Made by a program: the position numbers and the translations under genes. The notes under the pieces were generated by a model that saw nothing but the letters and a program-made list of their open reading frames with translations, did no database searches and was not told the DNA's origin. This document shows positions 1 to 5,971 of a DNA stretch of 5,971 bases, one piece after another. The stretch covers positions 1 to 5,971 of the forward strand of contig JAFECV010000151.1 of NCBI GenBank assembly GCA_018241985.1. Direction: 5' to 3'. How positions within the stretch are numbered: the stretch's first letter is position 1; every line of letters begins with the position of its first letter. The DNA is from Pseudomonadota bacterium. GTDB taxonomy: Bacteria; Pseudomonadota; Gammaproteobacteria; Burkholderiales; Burkholderiaceae_C.

Positions 1-2484
<2,484 letters not shown>

Positions 2485-2491
2485 GCGAAAA

Positions 2492-2527
2492 CCGGACCGC
2501 TCCGGCAGCCTCGCAGCCTGCGGAGCG
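2492..2527 (-). promoter_or_regulatory. Alternative GC hairpins in the secA leader
   Basis: Two overlapping inverted repeats sit just upstream of the secA ATG. The larger pairs CGCTCCG (2521-2527 region) with CGGAGCG (2498-2504 region) and extends by CAG/CTG after one bulged base, around a 9-nt loop. The smaller is CCGGA-GCGG-TCCGG over 2492-2505, followed on the minus strand by TTTT and, 3 nt later, by the ATG. They share bases, so only one can form at a time. The arrangement resembles an antiterminator/terminator pair or a structured ribosome-loading site. The small stem has only 5 bp and the U-tract only 4, and GC-rich DNA makes such repeats by chance, so a regulatory role is inference. 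Confidence 0.3.
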
Positions 2528-2679
2528 ACCCAAATCCCTAGAATGTGTTGGATTCAGGTGGGGGCGTTGCCCTGCAATGCAAGCGTGCAGACCGGCTGAG
2601 TCCGGCTGGCAACGTCGACCAAACTAGTCATTCTACCGCCGGGGACCCGCGCTGCCGGGGCCGCGATAATCACGCAACC

Positions 2680-3021
2680 ATGGTCACTTCCCGGTCCGCA
2701 CCAGCTGCACCGGCCCCGCAGCCGGCGCAACGCGCGATGTCGCTCGAGCAGGCCTTGCAGCAGGCGCCGACGCTGGCGCGGCTGGCTGAACTCGCGCGCG
2801 ACTCGACGCGCCGGCTCGCAGCCATCGAGCCGCTGATCCCGCCGGCGCTGCGCCCGGCGCTGCAGGCCGGGCCGATCGATGGCGGAACCTGGTGCCTGCT
2901 GGTTGGCAGCAACGCCGCCGCTGCCAAGGTGCGGCAACTTCTGCCGACCCTGCTCGCGCAGTTGCGCAGCAACGGCTGGGAAGTCGAGACGATCCGCCTG
3001 AAGGTGCAGCCGCGGCGCTGA
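2680..3021 (+). CDS. dciA: Short DUF721 / DciA-like protein
   Basis: DUF721 proteins include DciA, the ancestral bacterial loader of the replicative helicase DnaB in lineages lacking DnaC or DnaI. The core LEQALQQAPTLARLAELA, then LIPPALRPAL, a GTWCLLVGSNAAAAKVRQLL segment and the ending GWEVETIRLKVQP follow the family pattern: an N-terminal helix, a strand pair, an A/K-rich helix contacting the beta sheet, and a closing strand with an I-R-x-K-V-Q-P motif. A DUF721 gene near secA is also known in Pseudomonas, which supports the call. The start is uncertain. ATG 2680 gives 113 residues with an Ala/Pro-rich leader, whereas ATG 2737 gives 94 residues starting at MSLEQAL, closer to the domain edge. 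The upstream in-frame GTG/ATG alternatives run through a promoter-like region. A GATAAT at 2665-2670 could be a -10 box; it lies too close to 2680 for a normal leader and would favour 2737. Neither start has a clear ribosome-binding site. The protein is smaller than typical DciA (about 150 residues or more). Confidence 0.8.
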   Translation: MVTSRSAPAAPAPQPAQRAMSLEQALQQAPTLARLAELARDSTRRLAAIEPLIPPALRPALQAGPIDGGTWCLLVGSNAAAAKVRQLLPTLLAQLRSNGWEVETIRLKVQPRR

Positions 3022-3054
3022 CGGCGTGCGAGCGCCGGATGGCAGTGAGAGGAC

Positions 3055-3130
3055 TGGTGCCGCTTGTCGGATTCGAACTGACGACCTACCGCTTACAAGG
3101 CGGTTGCTCTACCAACTGAGCTAAAGCGGC
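3055..3130 (-). tRNA. tRNA-Thr (anticodon UGU)
   Basis: The minus strand folds into a complete cloverleaf of 76 nt with encoded CCA. The acceptor arms GCCGCTT and AAGCGGC pair fully, with A as discriminator. The D arm is GCTC/GAGC around AGTTGGTA. The anticodon arm ACCGC/GCGGT closes the 7-nt loop CTTGTAA, so the anticodon is TGT, reading ACA threonine codons. The T arm contains the canonical GTTCGAATC. The closely similar E. coli tRNA-Thr(UGU) supports the identity. It lies between sspB (same strand, 45 nt upstream) and the convergent DUF721 gene, whose stop is 33 nt away. Confidence 0.98.
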
Positions 3131-3139
3131 AACGAGCCG

Positions 3140-3145
3140 ATTCTA
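3140..3145 (-). promoter_or_regulatory. Possible -10 box of the tRNA-Thr promoter
   Basis: TAGAAT on the minus strand matches the sigma-70 -10 consensus at five of six positions and ends 9 nt before the mature tRNA 5' end, so transcription would begin almost at the tRNA. The next bases, CGGCTCG, are GC-rich like the discriminators of stringently controlled stable-RNA promoters. No good -35 hexamer is present 16-18 nt upstream, where the sequence is GC-rich. The tRNA may also be reached by transcription from sspAB, as no terminator is evident after sspB. Confidence 0.35.
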
Positions 3146-3175
3146 TGAGGCCGCTACGCCCGGCGCCGCGCCTGG

Positions 3176-3685
3176 TCACTTTACGCGCTTGAGCGACGGG
3201 CGTCCGCCGCCCGGCGGGCGCGGCGGCTCGTCGTCGCCGGCGGGGGTGGTGGCGAGTTCGGCCGGGGCGATCGGCACCACCCGGCCCGCATCGCCGCTTG
3301 CGGCGTCCGGCACCGGGCTCAGCCCGGGAGCCTTGGCCGGTTCGTCGGCCGGTGCGTTGGGCACCGCGACCGGGAACGCCATGCCCTGCCCGTTCTCGCG
3401 CGCATAGATCGCGATGACGCGGCCGACCGGGATCATGATCTCGCGCGCGATGCCGCCGAAGCGGGCCTTGAATTCGATGAAGTCGTTGCCGAGCTTGAGC
3501 GCGCTGGTCGCGTCGAAACTGATGTTGAGCACGATCTCGCCGTTCTTCACGTACTCGCGCGGCACCTGCACCGATTCATCGGCCAGCACCGCGACGTAGG
3601 GCGTGAGCCCGTTGTCGGTACACCACTCGTACAGCGCACGGATCAGGTAGGGCCGGGTCGATGTGGCGTCCAGGGGATTCATCAT
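3176..3685 (-). CDS. sspB: SspB, ClpXP protease specificity-enhancing adaptor
   Basis: SspB binds ssrA-tagged peptides released from stalled ribosomes and tethers them to ClpXP for degradation in the cytoplasm. The 169-residue product begins MMNPLDATSTRPYLIRALYEWC, the characteristic SspB opening. Its folded domain covers roughly residues 8-108 and includes PREYVKNGEIVLNIS and the FKARFGGIAREIMIPV strand-helix block, which forms the peptide groove. A flexible Pro/Ala/Asp-rich linker of about 50 residues (109-158) follows. The protein ends GGGRPSLKRVK, corresponding to the ClpX-docking XB tail (E. coli ends RPALRVVK). Start: two consecutive ATGs (3685 and 3682) are both possible, with no strong Shine-Dalgarno before them. 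The gene lies 34 nt behind sspA, so co-transcription is likely. The stop is TGA. Confidence 0.95.
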   Translation of the reverse strand: MMNPLDATSTRPYLIRALYEWCTDNGLTPYVAVLADESVQVPREYVKNGEIVLNISFDATSALKLGNDFIEFKARFGGIAREIMIPVGRVIAIYARENGQGMAFPVAVPNAPADEPAKAPGLSPVPDAASGDAGRVVPIAPAELATTPAGDDEPPRPPGGGRPSLKRVK

Positions 3686-3719
3686 TCTGCGAAGAGCCGG
3701 GCGAGACGTTCAGCTTAAC

Positions 3720-4331
3720 TCACTTGCGCATCACCTTCTCGGAAGGCGTCAGCGCCTCGATGTAGGCCGGGCGCGAGAACACCCGCTCCGCGTACTTGAG
3801 CAGCGGCGCGGCGTTCTTGGAGAGGTCGATGCCGTAGTAGTCGAGCCGCCACAGCAGCGGCGCGATCGCCACGTCGAGCATCGAGAAGTTCTCGCCCAGC
3901 ATGTACTTGTTCTTCAGGAACACCGGCGCGAGCTGGGTCAGCCGGTCGCGGATGTGGCCGCGCGCCTTCTCCAGCACCTTCTCGTTGCTCTTGGCGGCGC
4001 GGTTCTCGAGCGTCGAGACATGCACGAACAGTTCCTTCTCGAAATTGAGCAGGAACAGCCGCACGCGGGCGCGGTCGACCGGATCGCCGGGCATCAGCTG
4101 CGGGTGCGGGAAGCGCTCGTCGATGTATTCGTTGATGATGTTCGACTCGTACAGGATCAGGTCGCGCTCGACCAGGATCGGCACCTGCCCGTACGGGTTC
4201 ATCACCGCGATGTCCTCGGGCTTGTTGTAGAGGTCGACGTCGCGGATCTCGAAGTCCATGCCCTTCTCGAACAGCACGAAGCGGCAGCGGTGGGAAAACG
4301 GGCAGGTGGTTCCTGAATACAGCACCATCAT
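3720..4331 (-). CDS. sspA: SspA, stringent starvation protein A (RNA polymerase-associated)
   Basis: SspA is a GST-fold protein that lacks glutathione-transferase function in E. coli. It binds RNA polymerase holoenzyme and alters promoter use under starvation and acid stress. The product has 203 residues, the usual length. The N-terminal thioredoxin-like domain (1-79) opens MMVLYSGTTCPFSHRCRF with Cys10, then has NPYGQVPIL with the cis-Pro and YESNIINEYIDERFPHP. The PHP at 75-77 matches the surface motif needed for SspA activity in E. coli. The all-helical C-terminal domain contains NFSMLDVAIAPLLWRLDYYGI, ending SEKVMRK. The start was set at ATG 4331 because AGGAG lies 9 nt upstream; an in-frame TTG at 4340 would abut that site with no spacing. 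It follows petC by 102 nt containing a terminator-like hairpin, and precedes sspB by 34 nt. Confidence 0.96.
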   Translation of the reverse strand: MMVLYSGTTCPFSHRCRFVLFEKGMDFEIRDVDLYNKPEDIAVMNPYGQVPILVERDLILYESNIINEYIDERFPHPQLMPGDPVDRARVRLFLLNFEKELFVHVSTLENRAAKSNEKVLEKARGHIRDRLTQLAPVFLKNKYMLGENFSMLDVAIAPLLWRLDYYGIDLSKNAAPLLKYAERVFSRPAYIEALTPSEKVMRK

Positions 4332-4340
4332 GGTGGTCAA

Positions 4341-4345
4341 CTCCT
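4341..4345 (-). promoter_or_regulatory. Shine-Dalgarno of sspA (decides the start)
   Basis: AGGAG on the minus strand lies 9 nt before ATG 4331 and 12 nt before the next ATG (4328). It touches the in-frame TTG at 4340 directly, which rules that codon out as a normal start. It begins one base after the T-rich tail of the upstream hairpin, and it is complementary to the 3' arm of that hairpin. Confidence 0.75.
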
Positions 4346-4346
4346 G

Positions 4347-4386
4347 AAAATCAAAAGGAGTGGGAAGCCGCGAGGGCGCCCACTCC
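4347..4386 (-). terminator. Intrinsic terminator-like hairpin between petC and sspA
   Basis: On the minus strand GGAGTGGG (4379-4386) pairs perfectly over 8 bp with CCCACTCC (4357-4364). The 14-nt loop can add a GCC/GGC mini-stem. The stem is followed at once by TTTTGATTTT (4347-4356), giving the GC stem plus U-tract of a Rho-independent terminator. It begins 47 nt after the petC stop and ends one base before the sspA ribosome-binding site, so it would end the petABC transcript or attenuate readthrough into sspAB. No sigma-70-like promoter is visible between petC and the hairpin, so sspAB may rely on partial readthrough. Confidence 0.65.
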
Positions 4387-4433
4387 GGACGGACCGGGCA
4401 CCGCAGCCGTGCGGCGCCGGCGACGCTCCTGGC

Positions 4434-5201
4434 CTACTTGACTTCTTTCCAGAATGCGGCGTTGAGTCGCCAGGTAAACAGCGTGAGCACCAGCAGGAAC
4501 AGCATCACCCAGACGCCGACGCGCACGCGCGTGTTGTGCGTCGGCTCGCTCATCCACTGCAGGTAGCCGACCAGGTCGGCGACGTTCTGGTCGAACTGCG
4601 GCGGCGTCAGCGTGCCGGACGAGATCTGCTCCCAGCCGCGGAAGACTTCGACCTCCTCGCCGTCATGCTCCTTGACCTTGTCGAACATCGCCTTGCGCTG
4701 GCCCTGCAGTTCCCACAACACGTTCGGCATCGCGACGTTCGGGAACACCAGATTGTTCCAGCCGGTCGCCTTGGTGTCGTCGCGGTAGAAGCTGCGCAGA
4801 TAGGTGTAGAGGTAGTCGGGGCCGGTGCCCCCAAGGCCGGCGCGCGAGCGCGCGACCAGCGTCAGATCGGGCGGATTCGTGCCGAACCATTCCTTGGCCT
4901 GCTCCGGGTCGATCGCCGAGACCATGGTCTCGCTCATCTTGTCGTCGGTCAGCAGCAGGTTGTCTTCGATCTGCTTCTTGGTCAGGCCGAGGTCCGTCAG
5001 TCGCACATAGCGCATGAAGGCGGCGGAATGGCAGTTCAGGCAGTAGTTGACGAACAGCTTGGCGCCGTTCTGCAGCGCCGCCAGGTCGTTCGTCAGGTTC
5101 GGTGCCTTCGACAGCGGCACGCCGGCCTCCTGCGCCTGCGCGCCGGCGATCAACGCGGCGCCGGCGACCAGGCCCAGCAACAGTTTCTTCAGTGGGTTCA
5201 T
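4434..5201 (-). CDS. petC: Cytochrome c1, heme subunit of the bc1 complex
   Basis: Cytochrome c1 accepts electrons from the Rieske protein and passes them to soluble or membrane cytochrome c at the periplasmic face of the inner membrane. The 255-residue product starts MNPLKKLLLGLVAGAALIAG, a Sec signal peptide with likely cleavage near AQA-Q (about residue 23). The heme c attachment site is CLNCH at 54-58, with His58 as one axial ligand. NPPDL (109-113) is the conserved heme-pocket motif, and Met158 in VAMPNVLWE is the probable sixth ligand. A C-terminal membrane anchor (about 227-245, VGVWVMLFLLVLTLF) is followed by the basic end WKEVK. The start was chosen because the signal peptide begins there and AGGAG lies 10 nt upstream. 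The open frame continues upstream to 5468, but that part overlaps petB antisense-free coding and is not cytochrome-like. The gene begins 17 nt after the petB stop, so the two are co-transcribed and probably translationally coupled. Confidence 0.97.
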   Translation of the reverse strand: MNPLKKLLLGLVAGAALIAGAQAQEAGVPLSKAPNLTNDLAALQNGAKLFVNYCLNCHSAAFMRYVRLTDLGLTKKQIEDNLLLTDDKMSETMVSAIDPEQAKEWFGTNPPDLTLVARSRAGLGGTGPDYLYTYLRSFYRDDTKATGWNNLVFPNVAMPNVLWELQGQRKAMFDKVKEHDGEEVEVFRGWEQISSGTLTPPQFDQNVADLVGYLQWMSEPTHNTRVRVGVWVMLFLLVLTLFTWRLNAAFWKEVK

Positions 5202-5218
5202 TGCTGCAAAGCTCCTGC

Positions 5219-5971
5219 TCAGTGCCCAGCGTAGTTGATCCGGGCCGGCACCGGTTTCGGTTCGCCCAGGCGGCTCCACCAGGGCATCAGCAGGAAGAAG
5301 CCGAAGTAGAACAGGATCCCGATCTGCGATACCAGGTTGAGCGAGGGTGTCGGCGGCCGGGTGCCGATGTAGCCGAGCACGAAGAAGTAGATCACGAAGA
5401 TCACGTAGATCCACAGGTGCCAGCCCGGCCGGTAGCGGATCGACTTGACCGGGCTGCGGTCCAGCCAAGGCAGGAAGAACAGGATGATCACCGCGGAGGC
5501 CATCACCACCACGCCCCAGAACTTGGCCTCGATGTTCAGCATCAGCGCGATCAGGATGGCCGCGGCGATCACCGACACCACCTTGCCGATCGCCCTCATC
5601 TTCGACTTGAACACCGCGAACGCGGCCGCCGCGACCACGCAGGCCATCAGCGCGTACACCATCTCGCTGGTGACCGCGCGCAGCATCGAGTAGAACGGCG
5701 TGAAGTACCAGACCGGCGCGATCTCGGCCGGCGTCTGCAGCGGATTGGCCGGGATGAAGTTGTTGGCCTCGAGGAAGTAGCCGCCGCCTTCCGGCGCGAA
5801 GAAGATGATCGCGCTGAACACGAGCAGGAACAGGCAGACGCCGAAGATGTCGTGCACCGTGTAGTACGGATGGAACGGAACGCCGTCGAGCGGATGGCCT
5901 TTCGCGTCCTTCGGCGCGTCCGGCGCCTTGATCTCGATGCCGTCGGGGTTGTTCGAGCCGACCTCGTGCAG
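5219..5971 (-). CDS. petB: Cytochrome b of the bc1 complex (C-terminal 250 residues; N-terminus beyond window)
   Basis: Cytochrome b is the membrane core of complex III and carries the quinol-oxidising Qo and quinone-reducing Qi sites. The visible part opens LHEVGSNNPDG, the segment after helix D; its His corresponds to the Qi-site histidine (H217 in Rhodobacter). FHPYYTVHD leads into a membrane helix, then FIPANPLQTPAEIAPVWYFTPFY, where the Qo-loop tetrad is PVWY (5705-5716) instead of mitochondrial PEWY. Later helices include FWGVVVMASAVIILFFLPWLDRSPVKS and a last one ending LLMPWW, then the hydrophilic tail EPKPVPARINYAGH. Between the PVWY segment and the FWGVVV helix there is an extra hydrophobic stretch of about 48 residues. 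The heme-ligand histidines of helices B and D, and the rest of the N-terminal half, are outside. An internal GTG at 5857 is not the start, since the conserved sequence continues to the window edge. Confidence 0.98.
   Translation of the reverse strand: MHEVGSNNPDGIEIKAPDAPKDAKGHPLDGVPFHPYYTVHDIFGVCLFLLVFSAIIFFAPEGGGYFLEANNFIPANPLQTPAEIAPVWYFTPFYSMLRAVTSEMVYALMACVVAAAAFAVFKSKMRAIGKVVSVIAAAILIALMLNIEAKFWGVVVMASAVIILFFLPWLDRSPVKSIRYRPGWHLWIYVIFVIYFFVLGYIGTRPPTPSLNLVSQIGILFYFGFFLLMPWWSRLGEPKPVPARINYAGH

Noticed and set aside
2554..2631. A 25-codon minus-strand ORF (begins MTSLVD, ends GNAPT) in the secA leader, as a possible SecM-like leader peptide
   Set aside because: It has no ribosome-binding site, no signal-peptide-like hydrophobic stretch and no arrest motif such as the SecM FxxxxWIxxxxGIRAGP ending or an RAPP/RAPG tail. 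Chance is more likely.
3022..3037. CGGCG-TGCGAG-CGCCG inverted repeat right after the DUF721 stop, as a terminator for that gene or for the tRNA
   Set aside because: The stem is only 5 bp and there is no T-tract on either strand. GC-rich sequence gives such repeats by chance.
3663..4316. Plus-strand open frame of 217 codons opposite sspA
   Set aside because: It is antisense to sspA, with Val/Leu/Arg/Gln-rich low-complexity composition, no recognisable domain and no ribosome-binding site.
4536..5234. Plus-strand open frame of 232 codons opposite petC
   Set aside because: It is a mirror frame of the cytochrome c1 gene and has no family features.
5202..5468. In-frame upstream extension of petC to 5468
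   Set aside because: It lies inside petB in another frame, is Pro/Arg-rich, and would place the signal peptide in mid-protein. ATG 5201 has both a ribosome-binding site and a signal peptide.

Overview
The window is a compact, GC-rich chromosomal housekeeping segment. Gene content, order and protein variants point to a betaproteobacterium, most likely of the order Burkholderiales. These include a petABC-type bc1 operon followed by sspA-sspB, a PVWY-type cytochrome b, and a very short DUF721/DciA protein beside secA. I see no mobile element, CRISPR array, phage gene or obvious horizontally acquired island, and no previously undescribed multi-gene system. The less ordinary material is in the leader regions of sspA and secA and in lineage-type sequence variants of cytochrome b and SspB.

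Nearly everything is on the minus strand. Read in that direction, the window opens inside petB (cytochrome b; its N-terminal half lies outside). petC (cytochrome c1) follows 17 nt after petB. A 102-nt gap then holds a good intrinsic-terminator-like hairpin. After it come sspA (RNA-polymerase-associated stringent starvation protein A) and, 34 nt later, sspB (ClpXP adaptor). A tRNA-Thr(UGU) gene follows, with a plausible -10 box of its own. The only plus-strand gene is a small DUF721/DciA-like gene that converges on the tRNA. Divergent from it is secA, the preprotein translocase ATPase, whose first 828 codons fill positions 1-2484; the C-terminal end runs off the window.

petB and petC encode two catalytic subunits of the cytochrome bc1 complex, which passes electrons from quinol to cytochrome c while moving protons. 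sspA and sspB are stress-response partners that are often found downstream of petABC in betaproteobacteria. SspA acts on RNA polymerase and SspB delivers ssrA-tagged substrates to ClpXP. The hairpin and T-rich tract between petC and sspA would separate the highly expressed respiratory genes from the stress genes, with readthrough or conditional refolding supplying sspAB. secA drives protein export through SecYEG. Its divergent neighbour is the proteobacterial replicative-helicase loader family, and a secM-like gene is not visible here.

There is no gene-free stretch longer than 300 bases. The longest is the 195-nt secA/dciA divergent region.
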